Origin: Sphingobacterium athyrii
Lineage (GTDB): Bacteria; Bacteroidota; Bacteroidia; Sphingobacteriales; Sphingobacteriaceae
Direction: 5' to 3'
NCBI RefSeq assembly: GCF_003071065.1
Contig: NZ_QCXX01000002.1
Location: 682,001-746,000 of the forward strand
Length of the DNA stretch: 64,000 bases
The stretch's first letter is position 1; each line of letters opens with the position of its first letter. The notes beneath the pieces are model-generated. The model saw only the letters and a program-made list of their open reading frames with translations, had not been told where the DNA came from and did not search any database. Positions 25,887 to 35,582 of the stretch are shown here, piece by piece. A program made the translations under genes and the position numbers.

Positions 25887-27243
25887 TCTGCTGGAGATTA
25901 GGGTTGGTCAATAGAATAGTACTTGCGATCGGTATTTTTAAGTCGCTTTCGCTAAAGTCTGTTTTGGCTGCTGTAAGCACCGGCAGGGCCCTGTTGGTCC
26001 GGACTAGGTCAAACCAGCGGTGCCCCCATTCGCCGAGCAGCTCCAGTTGCCGTTCTTTTTCCAGAGCCACTGCGATATCGGCTTTGGCCATCGTGTGGGG
26101 CAGGGCATCGAGTCCGGCACGCTCACGGATCTGGTTGATATCGTCGATGGCGGCGCCGAGCTTGTTCTGGTTGAGACGGGCTTCGGCACGGATCAGATAC
26201 TGTTCGGCCAGACGCAGCACGGTATTGTATTCGGTGACGGGTGTGCTGGTACGAACCTTGTACTTATAAGGCATATAACGCGTCTCACTACCGACGGCAT
26301 AGGACTTCAGCCAGTTGGCTTTACGCAGGTCACCCTCCTCATAATCCTCCAGTGTGCTGTTGTACAACTGATAAAAGCTCCGCGCTGTGGCCACAGGGGG
26401 AACGATGCTGAATCCTTCCCAGGTATTGACGCCGGCAGTGGAGAGGTTGACGGTCTGCAGCTGCCAGATGGCTTCTTTGCTGGTTTTCAGGAACACGGTA
26501 TTCAGATCGCGGGAGAGCTCATAACGGCTGTCGCCAATGACTTTGTCGGCTGTGGCCTCGGCATTGGCCCAGTCCGACCGGTAGAGGTATACTCTGGCCA
26601 GCAGGGCTTCCACTGCTTTGCGGTTGGGACGGATGCGTTCAGTGCCGATGTAGGTATCGGGGATATCCGCAGCAGCCTGCTTGAGGTCTTCCACCATAAA
26701 GGCATAGAGCTCTTCACGGGATGCAGGACCTTTCTGGTTGTTGAGTTCCAGATTTTTGGTGTCCGTGATCAAAGGGACTTTATTGAACAGATTGCTGAGG
26801 TAAAAGTAGCAGAAGACCCGCGTAAAACGGGCTTCGGCAGACAGCTGTGCTTTGACCTCAGTGCTCAGCGCCGAGGCTTCCAGACCTTCGATAATTTTGT
26901 TGCTATGGTTGATATAGCTGAAAGGCTGGGACCAGAGACGGTCGAGATAAGAGGTGGCGGGACTGAGTTTATTGTATTTGTACTCATCATAAGTGGTGAA
27001 GGCTGAATTGTACTCGTCGGCCAGACTGGACAGGACGATGGTCATCAGTCCGCTGGCAAACTGGTTGTTGTAATTGTTCATGCTGGTATACAGCCCGGCT
27101 ACTGTTGCACTGGCGGTTTTGGCGTCGCTGAAAGCCGCACCGGCGGAAACTTCGGTCCGCGGGGGATCGGTCTCCAGAAATTTGCTGCAGGACAGGTGGA
27201 GCAGCGGCGTGGCAAAGAGGCTGTAGATGATATATTTTTTCAT
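25879..27243 (-). CDS. SusD/RagB-family lipoprotein
   Basis: About 454 aa from the ATG at 27243 (MKKYIIYSLFATPLLHLSC, lipobox LHLSC); an ATG at 27267 would add 8 residues. SusD features: SKFLETDPPRTEVSAGAAF after the lipid cysteine, FTRVFCYFYLSNLFNKVPLI in the TPR-like region, and a C-terminal RERAGLDAL and ELLGEWGHRWFDLVRT motif. It is the partner of the SusC at 27274. Length is normal; the ligand class is not evident. Confidence 0.92.
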   Translation of the reverse strand: MKKYIIYSLFATPLLHLSCSKFLETDPPRTEVSAGAAFSDAKTASATVAGLYTSMNNYNNQFASGLMTIVLSSLADEYNSAFTTYDEYKYNKLSPATSYLDRLWSQPFSYINHSNKIIEGLEASALSTEVKAQLSAEARFTRVFCYFYLSNLFNKVPLITDTKNLELNNQKGPASREELYAFMVEDLKQAAADIPDTYIGTERIRPNRKAVEALLARVYLYRSDWANAEATADKVIGDSRYELSRDLNTVFLKTSKEAIWQLQTVNLSTAGVNTWEGFSIVPPVATARSFYQLYNSTLEDYEEGDLRKANWLKSYAVGSETRYMPYKYKVRTSTPVTEYNTVLRLAEQYLIRAEARLNQNKLGAAIDDINQIRERAGLDALPHTMAKADIAVALEKERQLELLGEWGHRWFDLVRTNRALPVLTAAKTDFSESDLKIPIASTILLTNPNLQQND

Positions 27244-27273
27244 GGGATAGTTCGTTGGTCGTTTCATGATTCA

Positions 27274-30200
27274 TTAAAAAGTAAGCTGCACACCGAAGGT
27301 ATAGGTACGCAGGGACGGCGTGGCGTTGGGGCGTACAGACCCGAAGGGGTTGACATCCGAAAGGTTGCTGCGGTCAAAACCGGGCATCTCGGGATCCATG
27401 CCCCTGAAGCTGGTCCAGGTCAGGAGATTTTGCGCGGTAAACTGCAGGGCGGCCCGGCTGATGTGGATTTTTTGCGCCCATCGGGAGATATCGTAACTGA
27501 ACGACACATTTTTTAGCCGGATGAACGAGGCGTCGTCCCACACGGCAGAGGAGTACCGGTAATTGTTGCGGTACACCACATTGGCCTCGTTGGCACCATT
27601 GGCAGTGGCACGTGGGATATCGGTGATGTCGCCGGGCTGCTGCCAGCGGCCCAGTACGTATTCGTCCAGATTGGCCATGGAACCGATGCCGGTCGCCAGT
27701 GGCCCATAGCCGATGGAAGGGCCTTCCTGCTTGACAAACTGCAGCATAAAGCCCAGACTCAGCGGACCGTAGCTCAGGTTGTTGCTGATGCCCCCATAGT
27801 ATTTGGGCATGAGCGAGCCCAGGGTCACGTAGTCATTCAAATCGGTAATCTTGCCGTCGCCGTCCACATCCCTGAACTGGGCAATGCCGGTCTGCGGATT
27901 CACACCGGTGAACTGGAAGCCGCGCACGATGCGTGTGGATTCGCCGATAACGTAGCGGCGGGCATCGCTGCTGCTTTCAAGCCCCGGATATTCGAGTAGG
28001 GTATTGGACGGAAAGGTGATATTGAAGCTGGTGTTCCAGCTGAACTGTTCCCGCTGGATATTGGTGCTGCTGAGCTCCAGTTCCCAGCCCTTGTTTTCGA
28101 TCTTTGCCGGCTGATTGCCAAAATAGGAGGTAAAGCCCGTCTGTGGCGCCAGGGTAATATTGATCAGCTGATTGCTGGATCTATTGTTGTAGTAGTTGAG
28201 GGTCATAAAGATGCGGTCCTTCAAAAATCCGAGGTCAAGGCCCAGCTCTTTCTTTCTGATTTCTTCCCAGCCAAAATTGGGGTTGTAAACCCGGGTGGGA
28301 TACAGGCCCGTGATGCCCTGGTAGGCGAAGTTGGTGCCCCAGGTATCGAGATACTGGTAGTCGCCGATCTGGTCATTGCCGGTGACACCCCAGCTGGCCC
28401 GTAGCTTTCCGAAGCTCAGTACGGACTGCCCGCGCAGGAATTCCTCGCTGCTGAATACCCAGGCCGCGCCAACTGATCCGAAGTTACCGTACTTGTTGTT
28501 GGGACCGAAGCGCGAGGATCCGTCCCGGCGGTAGCTGACATTGAAGAGGTAGCGCTCATCGTAGGCGTAGCTGATCCGGCCGAAGGCGGATTGGTAGCGG
28601 TAGTCCGTGTATTGGTTGTTGCGGACCGCGAGCACTCCGGCTGCAGTCATGTTTTCAAGCTGCGAATCACTCGGGTAGCCGCTGCCGTCGATGTGTTTGC
28701 CCTCGCTGACCCGCTGCTGCCAGGTGCCGCCGGCGAGCAGCCTGACGTCGTGCTTGCCAAATGTTTTGCTGTAATTGAGCTGGGGCTCGACGATGTAGGA
28801 CTCGTAGTCCGAGTTGCCGTAAGAGGCCATCGAGCCGGTACTGGTTGCTGGATTGAATCCGGCATTGGGCAGCAGGCGCGTCTCGTCCATGCTTTTGAGG
28901 TTGTAACCCAGGCTGATCTTGGCCGTTAGCTCGGGCAGGATCGCATACTCGGCAGAAAGATTGGCCAGTAGCGATTTGGACTTCGACAGCCCTGAGCGCT
29001 CCATATAGGCCGCGGGATTCTGCTGACTCTGCTGGAACCAGTAATAGTCGCCCTTTTCGTCATACAGCGGATAGTTGGGGGCAATGTTATAAAACTGTGC
29101 GATATCGGTCGGTACCGTGTTGTTGCGGTCCAGATTGAGGTTGAAGCTGCTGTTCAGTTTGAAGCGCTGGTCGCGGGACTGGGTGGACAGATTGAGCAGG
29201 GCTCCGCCGCGCTGATAGGTCTTGTTGCCGGGCAGGGGATCGCCCTGCCGGTTGAAGTTGGTGCTGGCGAGATACTGGGTATGCTCGTTGCCTCCGGCAA
29301 AGGACAGCTGGTAGCTCGAGAAGGGTGAGCTGGCACCGTAAAATGCTTTCTGCCAGTCGCTGTAGGCATGCTGGTCCCAGGTCAGCAGGTCCGGTGCGTT
29401 ATCCACCGTCGGCTCAAACTGGTCGTTCGCAAAGCCTTCCTTACGGATCTGTAGGTATTGTTCGGTATTGAGCATCTTGAGGTTACGGATGGCTTTGCCC
29501 GAACCGATGCTGGCGTTGAAGTCTATTTTGAGCCCGCTTTTATTGCCTTTTTTGGTGGTGATCAGGATCACGCCGTTGCCGCCGCGGGAGCCATAGATGG
29601 CTGTGGCATCGGCGTCCTTGAGCACGTCTATGCGTTCGATGTCCTTGGGGTTGATCAGGCTCAGGGGACTCTGATTGCCATTGGCCAGGGCAAACTGGTT
29701 CATGCTTTCGTCCGAAAAGGGAATGCCGTCGATGATGTAGAGCGGGCTGCTGCCGTTGCTCAGTGAATTGACGCCACGCAGCTGCACCTGAAACGAGCTG
29801 CCGGGCAGCCCCGAATTGGATGCGATGCTAAGGCCGGCGACACGGCCTTGAAGTGCGGCGAGGGGATCCAGTACGGGCTGTGTTCCGATCTCGCGGCTGG
29901 TCACACTGGATACCGAACCTGTGTTTTTGCGGACGGAGGAGGTACCGTAACCGATGACCACCACTTCATCGAGATTGCCGGGATCGGCCTCGAGGCTTAG
30001 CTCAAGCGGGGCGCTGCCGGCAACTTTAACTTCTTTGCTGCGGTAGCCCACATAGCTCAGCGACAGGATGTCGCCGGCCTGCAGCCCATGTAAAGTAAAA
30101 TGTCCGCCTGCATCGGTGACGGTGCTGGTCACTTTGTTTTTGACACGGACGCTCACGCCTTCTAGGGCGGCACCGGCGGCATTGCGCACTCGACCGCTGA

Positions 30201-30519
30201 CGGCGGTTTGCTGGGGGCTGCCTGTCGCTTTGCCCTGAAGCACAATGGTATTGTTGACAATGCTGTAGCGGATGCCCTTGGCGGTAAAGGCCTGTCTGAG
30301 CAGTTCCGGAATATTGGTATTGTCCAGGTTCACAGCTAGATTCAGTTCGGGCTTAATTTCGCTGGGGTCATAGACAAAGCGGTAGTCGCTGCGCTGCTCG
30401 ATGGTTTTGACGAGCTGTTTGAACTGAATCTGATCTGGCGCACCGGCCGGATGCTGGCTAAAGGCATAACCGTTGACATGCATCAGCATGAACAGTACTG
30501 CTTTTACGGAGTTTTTCAT
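27274..30519 (-). CDS. SusC-family transporter with STN signalling domain
   Basis: A 1081-aa outer membrane transporter of the transducer type. After the signal peptide: STN domain (about 31-96, FKQLVKTIEQRSDYRFVYD and IRYSIVNNTIVLQ), carboxypeptidase-like domain (about 107-180), TonB-box-like DEVVVIGYG (184-192), plug (190-320, DIERIDVLKDADATAIYGSR) and barrel. The STN domain contacts the FecR anti-sigma (gene at 30559), so substrate binding outside can activate the ECF factor at 31657. The gene lies between FecR (39 bases) and SusD (30 bases) in one operon. It is GC-rich. Confidence 0.93.
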   Translation of the reverse strand: MKNSVKAVLFMLMHVNGYAFSQHPAGAPDQIQFKQLVKTIEQRSDYRFVYDPSEIKPELNLAVNLDNTNIPELLRQAFTAKGIRYSIVNNTIVLQGKATGSPQQTAVSGRVRNAAGAALEGVSVRVKNKVTSTVTDAGGHFTLHGLQAGDILSLSYVGYRSKEVKVAGSAPLELSLEADPGNLDEVVVIGYGTSSVRKNTGSVSSVTSREIGTQPVLDPLAALQGRVAGLSIASNSGLPGSSFQVQLRGVNSLSNGSSPLYIIDGIPFSDESMNQFALANGNQSPLSLINPKDIERIDVLKDADATAIYGSRGGNGVILITTKKGNKSGLKIDFNASIGSGKAIRNLKMLNTEQYLQIRKEGFANDQFEPTVDNAPDLLTWDQHAYSDWQKAFYGASSPFSSYQLSFAGGNEHTQYLASTNFNRQGDPLPGNKTYQRGGALLNLSTQSRDQRFKLNSSFNLNLDRNNTVPTDIAQFYNIAPNYPLYDEKGDYYWFQQSQQNPAAYMERSGLSKSKSLLANLSAEYAILPELTAKISLGYNLKSMDETRLLPNAGFNPATSTGSMASYGNSDYESYIVEPQLNYSKTFGKHDVRLLAGGTWQQRVSEGKHIDGSGYPSDSQLENMTAAGVLAVRNNQYTDYRYQSAFGRISYAYDERYLFNVSYRRDGSSRFGPNNKYGNFGSVGAAWVFSSEEFLRGQSVLSFGKLRASWGVTGNDQIGDYQYLDTWGTNFAYQGITGLYPTRVYNPNFGWEEIRKKELGLDLGFLKDRIFMTLNYYNNRSSNQLINITLAPQTGFTSYFGNQPAKIENKGWELELSSTNIQREQFSWNTSFNITFPSNTLLEYPGLESSSDARRYVIGESTRIVRGFQFTGVNPQTGIAQFRDVDGDGKITDLNDYVTLGSLMPKYYGGISNNLSYGPLSLGFMLQFVKQEGPSIGYGPLATGIGSMANLDEYVLGRWQQPGDITDIPRATANGANEANVVYRNNYRYSSAVWDDASFIRLKNVSFSYDISRWAQKIHISRAALQFTAQNLLTWTSFRGMDPEMPGFDRSNLSDVNPFGSVRPNATPSLRTYTFGVQLTF

Positions 30520-30558
30520 AGGGTATTAGATTAAAAATTCGTTTGTTTAGTTCGTTGG

Positions 30559-31611
30559 TCAGGGTGCGAGCAGCAGCTGGTCCTTGTCGATCGTGTAATT
30601 GATGCCGGCTAACCGCAATATGCGGAGCACCTCTGCAAAGGGTTTCTTTTTGCTGATCTTTCCGCTGAGGACTTTCTTTTCATAGGTTGGCGACAGGGTA
30701 TAGGTAAAATTGTACCAGCGGGCCAGGTCGGCCATGATCTCGGGCAGTGGTGTCTGCTCAAAGATAAAGTAACCGTCTTTCCACTGTCCCCCTTCGGGCT
30801 GGCCGCTCTGCTGCTGCAGCTCGAAGCTGCCCTGTTGCAGGTTCACCTGTACCGCCTGTCCGGGCAACAGCACCTGCTGCCGGACAGCATTGCTGACGCG
30901 TACGCTGCCCTCGTCAAGCCTTGTGCTCAGCAGCTGCCCGTCGCTCTCGTACTGCCGTACGTTGAAGGCTGTACCTAGTGCTTCTATGCTTGTGCTGCCC
31001 ACATGGACGATAAAAGGTACAGTTTTGTTTTTGGCTACTTTAAAATAGGCTTCGCCCTGCAGATAGACGGAGCGCTGCTTCTGGTTGTAGTCTTTGCCGA
31101 TCTCCAGCCTGCTGTCGGCGTTGAGCCACACCGTGGTGCCGTCGGGCAGCTGCATCCGGTATTCCTGTCCTTTTTTGGTCTGTAGGGCCACTTTGTTGCC
31201 CTTGTGCTTGTCCATCCATGTGGAGCCCAGGGGCTGCCGCTCATCCAGGCTGACTACCTGATTGCCGACCAGCAGTTCGGCCTGGAACTGGCCGATGCTA
31301 AAGGGCGCTGCCGGCTGTGGCTGCGGCGGACCGGAAAAAAAGTAAATCGCCAGTCCTGCCGTGATAAAAAGAGCGATGCTGGCCGCGACTTTCAGATAGG
31401 CCCGCTTCCTCTGCCCGGCCAGCAGTTCGTCGCCAAAGAGCGTCTGCCGGAAGTAGCGGTCTTCGGCCGCAAGATCAAGTTCGGGGATTTCCTTTGCGTT
31501 GTTTGCTTTGCTGAGCTGGTTGTACCAGCTTTCGACAAGCGCAGTCTCCTCAGGGCTGCATAGTCCCTGCTGATACTTTTGCAGCAATGACCTGGATAGC
31601 GGTTTCTTCAT
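30559..31611 (-). CDS. FecR-family anti-sigma factor
   Basis: A 350-aa single-pass inner membrane protein: cytoplasmic N-terminal part (residues 1-70, with LVESWYNQLSKAN), one transmembrane helix (about 72-91, KVAASIALFITAGLAIYFFS), then the FecR domain (about 130-230, TKKGQEYRMQLPDGTTVWLN and VYLQGEAYFKVAKN) and a C-terminal DUF4974-like part that meets the STN domain (PLPEIMADLARWYNFTYTLS). It holds the ECF sigma factor inactive until the SusC with STN signals. It lies 45 bases behind the sigma gene. Confidence 0.93.
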   Translation of the reverse strand: MKKPLSRSLLQKYQQGLCSPEETALVESWYNQLSKANNAKEIPELDLAAEDRYFRQTLFGDELLAGQRKRAYLKVAASIALFITAGLAIYFFSGPPQPQPAAPFSIGQFQAELLVGNQVVSLDERQPLGSTWMDKHKGNKVALQTKKGQEYRMQLPDGTTVWLNADSRLEIGKDYNQKQRSVYLQGEAYFKVAKNKTVPFIVHVGSTSIEALGTAFNVRQYESDGQLLSTRLDEGSVRVSNAVRQQVLLPGQAVQVNLQQGSFELQQQSGQPEGGQWKDGYFIFEQTPLPEIMADLARWYNFTYTLSPTYEKKVLSGKISKKKPFAEVLRILRLAGINYTIDKDQLLLAP

Positions 31612-31656
31612 GGGCAGTTGTTCTGTTTGCTGCTTGGAAGACAGGAAAGGGGTAGC

Positions 31657-32184
31657 TTAGTGGTAGAAAAAAATGAAAATAGTCCGTATTTTTTTTCTGA
31701 GGAGCGTCAACGCATTGTAAATCTGTTTTTTAACCGTCTGCTCAGAAATATCGAGTTCTTCGGCAATCTCGCGGTAGCTGCGCTGTTCGTAACGGCTTTT
31801 CTTAAAGATCAGCGCCATTTTACGGGGCAGCTTCTCAATGGCATGTTCGATCTGCAGGGCCAGTTCTTTCTCCCGTAGCAGCTCATCGGGCATGACCTCC
31901 AGGGCAGGGCCGGCATGCTCCAGGTAACTTTCGTACCTGCGCCCCACGTCGCGGCTGGCGATACGGTTGATCACCAGATTGCGTGCCGAACGGAAGAGAT
32001 AGGCCTTATAGGAATGCTCGATTTCGAGGCGCTCCATCCTGTCCCAGAGATTCGCAAAGATCTCCTGCACAATATCACGGGCCTCATCGCGGTCGTCCAG
32101 CATCCGAAAAACATGCACATACAGCTTGACCCAGTTTTCTTCATAAAGCTGGGTAAACAATTGTCGGACATGGGCTACTTTCAT
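31657..32184 (-). CDS. ECF-type RNA polymerase sigma-70 factor
   Basis: A 175-aa sigma factor. Region 2 is RDEARDIVQEIFANLWDRME with the following RSARNLVINR; region 4 is SYREIAEELDISEQTVKKQI, a helix-turn-helix for the -35 element. Domain 3 is absent, as in all ECF factors. It is the first gene of the FecR-SusC-SusD-TlpA operon and probably directs transcription of that operon, and possibly of the divergent SusCD locus at 32582. Confidence 0.93.
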   Translation of the reverse strand: MKVAHVRQLFTQLYEENWVKLYVHVFRMLDDRDEARDIVQEIFANLWDRMERLEIEHSYKAYLFRSARNLVINRIASRDVGRRYESYLEHAGPALEVMPDELLREKELALQIEHAIEKLPRKMALIFKKSRYEQRSYREIAEELDISEQTVKKQIYNALTLLRKKIRTIFIFFYH

Positions 32185-32581
32185 CGTGATGGCTTAGTTA
32201 AGTGTCGGTTAGCCAAAATTAGGGTTTATTTTTAGGAAAGTCAATTTATGTTGGATTTAGCGAACAACCTGTAACATCATGCAGTAGGGCAGCGCAATGG
32301 GAGGGTCTCCATGCATGCCGCCCGGAGACATGCATGGAGCACGGTATGGATAGGAGCAAAAAAAGATGAGGCAGCCGCTTCACTGCGTGGTTTCGAAAAG
32401 ATATATTAAATGTTTGTTTTACATTTATTTTTTTCTTAAAATTGATCTAATAACCGAGGATAAACGTAAAACGATGCTGATGCTAATCTCTGCTGATGTG
32501 GAGATATTTATTTTGCTTTAATAAACGTCATCTTAACATTTAAAAATGTTAGGATAAATCAAACCAATTAAATAAACTTTT
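32185..32581. promoter_or_regulatory. Divergent regulatory region with a perfect dyad and a hairpin
   Basis: About 400 bases separate the sigma gene and the GH127 locus. It contains a hairpin CTCCATGCATG (32307-32317) / CATGCATGGAG (32329-32339) and a perfect dyad TAACATTT-AA-AAATGTTA (32534-32551) only 30 bases upstream of the SusC start. The dyad is a good operator candidate for the locus. Promoters of both units must lie here, but I cannot place them with confidence. Confidence 0.5.
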
Positions 32582-35572
32582 ATGAGCTTCAGAAATGCGA
32601 AGGAAAAATGGATCAATTGGTATGGATTGGTCATTTTCACAGGTGTGCTGTTCCCTTCCCAGGGGTACGCGCAGGCACAGCCGGGATTAAAGGGTAGGGT
32701 CGAGGATCAGCAGGGTAAGCCGCTGTCGGGAGTCAGTGTCTACTCGAAATCTACCGCCAAAGGTGCCGTTACAACCAATGATGGCGAGTTTACCATTCCG
32801 TCTGCTGCCGCAGACACATTGACATTTAGTTTTATCGGATACGACACGCAAAAAGTAGGCGTTGGCGGAAGATCCAATCTTGTGATCAAATTAATTCCCA
32901 ATAATGAACAGCTCTCCGAAGTGGTCGTCATTGGTTATGGTCAGCAGCGTAAAGGTGACCTGACCAGTTCGGTTGCGACGGTGACATCCGAAAATTTTGT
33001 AAAAGCTCCTGTTCAGGATGCGGGCCAGCTGCTGCAGGGCAAGGTCGCCGGACTGAGTGTCGGTACCACCAGCGGAAATCCGACGGGTGGGAGCCAGATC
33101 CTACTACGCGGAAATACAACATTGTTTGGTGCAAATAGTGACCCTTTGGTTATTATTGATGGAATCCCAGGAACATTAAATACCGTAGCCCCCGAAGATA
33201 TTGAATCCATTGATGTGCTGAAAGATGGTTCGGCAGCGGCCATTTATGGGGTCAGGGGTACCAATGGCGTCATTATCATTACGACAAAAAGGGCAAAAGG
33301 CCAGGAAACAAATGTCATTGACTATGCCGGTTCAGTGAGTACACAGTCTATTTTGCGCCAGCCTCAGCTCCTCACGGCCACCGACTACCGGAGGCAGATC
33401 AAAGAAGGTACCCGTGATGCATCTTGGGATCTAGGTTCGGATACCGACTGGTTAAAAGAAATTTCACAGACCCCACTGACGCATATCCATAATTTGACAT
33501 TTCGCGGCGGAAGCAGCAAAACAAATTATCTGGCATCAGCGAATTACAGGTATTTGGAAGGAATTCTGAAACGCTCCGATAATGAAACATTCAGCGGAAG
33601 AATAGATGTCAACCATTCGATGCTGGACAATAAGCTTAAATTCAATCTGAGCCTGCTCAATCAGACCAATAGCTTTACGCAGACACAAGATGGGGGAACT
33701 TTTAATGGATATACCTATAGGCAGGCACTGATATTTAATCCAACATCGCCTGTATACAACGACAAGGGGGACTGGTTTGAACAGCCCAGTAATTTCAACT
33801 ATGAAAATCCCCTCGCTCGTCTCTATGAGAGTGACGGCCAGACCCGTAGCGTAAACTCAAGGATGGCTGGTACGATCACCTATAATCCAATTGCTGATCT
33901 GAAATTAAGTTCGCTCTTTTCGTACTCGAGAAATAACATCACGGCAGGCTATTCCGAGACCAAAAACCATATTTCCAATTTAAGGGATAGTCGGAATGGT
34001 TATGCGGCGCTCGGGAATAGATTGATCATCGATCGCCTGATGGAGCTTACAGCGGAATATACCAAGACCATCGGAAAGCATCGCGGGAGTATTTTGGCCG
34101 GTTATGGTTACCAGGAAAATGAAAATTCGAGCAGTTTTATCCAAAACTGGGATTTTCCGACGGATGTATTTGGTTACAATAATATCGGGCTGGGTAATGC
34201 AATAAAAGATGGTAAGGGGGCAATCGGTAGCGATAAATTTGAGACCAATCTAATCAGCTTTTTCGGCCGGCTGACCTATAGCTACGACGATCGCTACCTG
34301 TTACTGGCCAGTGTCCGTCATGAAGGGGCAAGCCAGCTGGTAGGTGCAAAAAGTCCATGGGGTACATTCTCGGCGATTTCTGGAGGCTGGCGGATTTCCA
34401 ACGAATCTTTTATGGAAGATCAAACAGTCTTTGATGACTTAAAATTGCGCGCCGGATATGGGGTAACGGGAAATCCGCCATCTAACCTCTTTTTGGGACA
34501 GGCTCAGTTGGGCTATGGTGGTTACATCTATTCCAATGGACATTGGGTACAATCGCTTGGTCCAACCTCCAATCCTAACCCCAATATCCGATGGGAAGAA
34601 AAACGGGAAAGTAATTTTGGACTCGACTTCAGCCTGTTAAAAGGCCTTGTCAGTGGTAATATTGACTATTATATCCGGGATATTAAAGGCCTGTTATATG
34701 ATTATCAAGTACCGAGCCCCCCAAACTTGGTTACGACAACAAGAGCTAATGTGGGAACCATGCGCAACAACGGGATAGAGGTGCTGCTCAATATAGCGCC
34801 GGTGCGTAAACCTAATTTTGAATGGAATACCAGCTTGCTGTTTTCGACAAATACCAATAAGCTGAAAAGCCTGTCCAATGAACTGTACCAAACGACAAAT
34901 GATTACTTTACAACTGGCGGTACGGGCGAACCGATACAGACCTTTACAAATATCGTCTATATCGGTCAGCAGATCGGTGATTTCTACGGATTTAAAGTTG
35001 TGGATATCGACGATAGCGGAAAATGGATCTATGAAGGTGCCGATGCTGCACGCGTAGCATACAACGATTTTGGGCATACCTTTGAGGATAAAAAAGTACT
35101 CGGAAATGGTCTCCCAAAATACTATGCAGGCTGGAACAACAATTTCCGCTATAAAAATATTGACCTCTCCGTCACCATGCGCGGCGCATTTGACTATCAA
35201 ATTCTTAATTTCCAGCGTATGTATCTTGAAAATCCTAGCCTGCAGAATTATAACCGCTTGGCATCGTCGGAGGATTTGGTATTTGGCAAAGCAAAATTAA
35301 CGGCTCCGCTTGAATTCAATAGTTATTACATTGAAGATGGAGACCATTGGAAGATAGACAATATTACATTAGGGTATACTTTCCGAAATATGAAAAGCAA
35401 GTGGTTGAATAATGCCCGTATCTATGCAAGTTCGTTGAATACTTTTGTCATCACAGGATACAAGGGTATTGATCCTGAAGTAAATCGCTTGGGATTGGCT
35501 CCGGGTAATGATGACCGTGACAAGTATCCGACCACACGTACCTTCACTTTTGGAGTCAATGTCAGTTTTTAG
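32582..35572 (+). CDS. SusC-family TonB-linked outer membrane protein (GH127 locus)
   Basis: A 996-aa transporter: signal peptide ending GYAQA, carboxypeptidase-regulatory-like domain (about 36-115, LKGRVEDQQGKPLSGVSVYS), SEVVVIGYG box, plug (about 120-240, ESIDVLKDGSAAAIYGVRG and TNGVIIITTKRA), barrel ending GVNVSF. No STN domain, so it is not directly FecR-coupled. It is paired with the SusD 10 bases downstream and the GH127 enzyme behind, which suggests uptake of arabinose-containing oligosaccharides. The start is supported by the signal peptide and an upstream dyad. Confidence 0.93.
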   Translation: MSFRNAKEKWINWYGLVIFTGVLFPSQGYAQAQPGLKGRVEDQQGKPLSGVSVYSKSTAKGAVTTNDGEFTIPSAAADTLTFSFIGYDTQKVGVGGRSNLVIKLIPNNEQLSEVVVIGYGQQRKGDLTSSVATVTSENFVKAPVQDAGQLLQGKVAGLSVGTTSGNPTGGSQILLRGNTTLFGANSDPLVIIDGIPGTLNTVAPEDIESIDVLKDGSAAAIYGVRGTNGVIIITTKRAKGQETNVIDYAGSVSTQSILRQPQLLTATDYRRQIKEGTRDASWDLGSDTDWLKEISQTPLTHIHNLTFRGGSSKTNYLASANYRYLEGILKRSDNETFSGRIDVNHSMLDNKLKFNLSLLNQTNSFTQTQDGGTFNGYTYRQALIFNPTSPVYNDKGDWFEQPSNFNYENPLARLYESDGQTRSVNSRMAGTITYNPIADLKLSSLFSYSRNNITAGYSETKNHISNLRDSRNGYAALGNRLIIDRLMELTAEYTKTIGKHRGSILAGYGYQENENSSSFIQNWDFPTDVFGYNNIGLGNAIKDGKGAIGSDKFETNLISFFGRLTYSYDDRYLLLASVRHEGASQLVGAKSPWGTFSAISGGWRISNESFMEDQTVFDDLKLRAGYGVTGNPPSNLFLGQAQLGYGGYIYSNGHWVQSLGPTSNPNPNIRWEEKRESNFGLDFSLLKGLVSGNIDYYIRDIKGLLYDYQVPSPPNLVTTTRANVGTMRNNGIEVLLNIAPVRKPNFEWNTSLLFSTNTNKLKSLSNELYQTTNDYFTTGGTGEPIQTFTNIVYIGQQIGDFYGFKVVDIDDSGKWIYEGADAARVAYNDFGHTFEDKKVLGNGLPKYYAGWNNNFRYKNIDLSVTMRGAFDYQILNFQRMYLENPSLQNYNRLASSEDLVFGKAKLTAPLEFNSYYIEDGDHWKIDNITLGYTFRNMKSKWLNNARIYASSLNTFVITGYKGIDPEVNRLGLAPGNDDRDKYPTTRTFTFGVNVSF

Positions 35573-35582
35573 TTCTTAAAAG

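Noticed and set aside
26020..27006. 328-codon plus-strand frame inside the SusD gene
   Set aside because: Antisense shadow in GC-rich sequence; SusD motifs on the minus strand are unambiguous.
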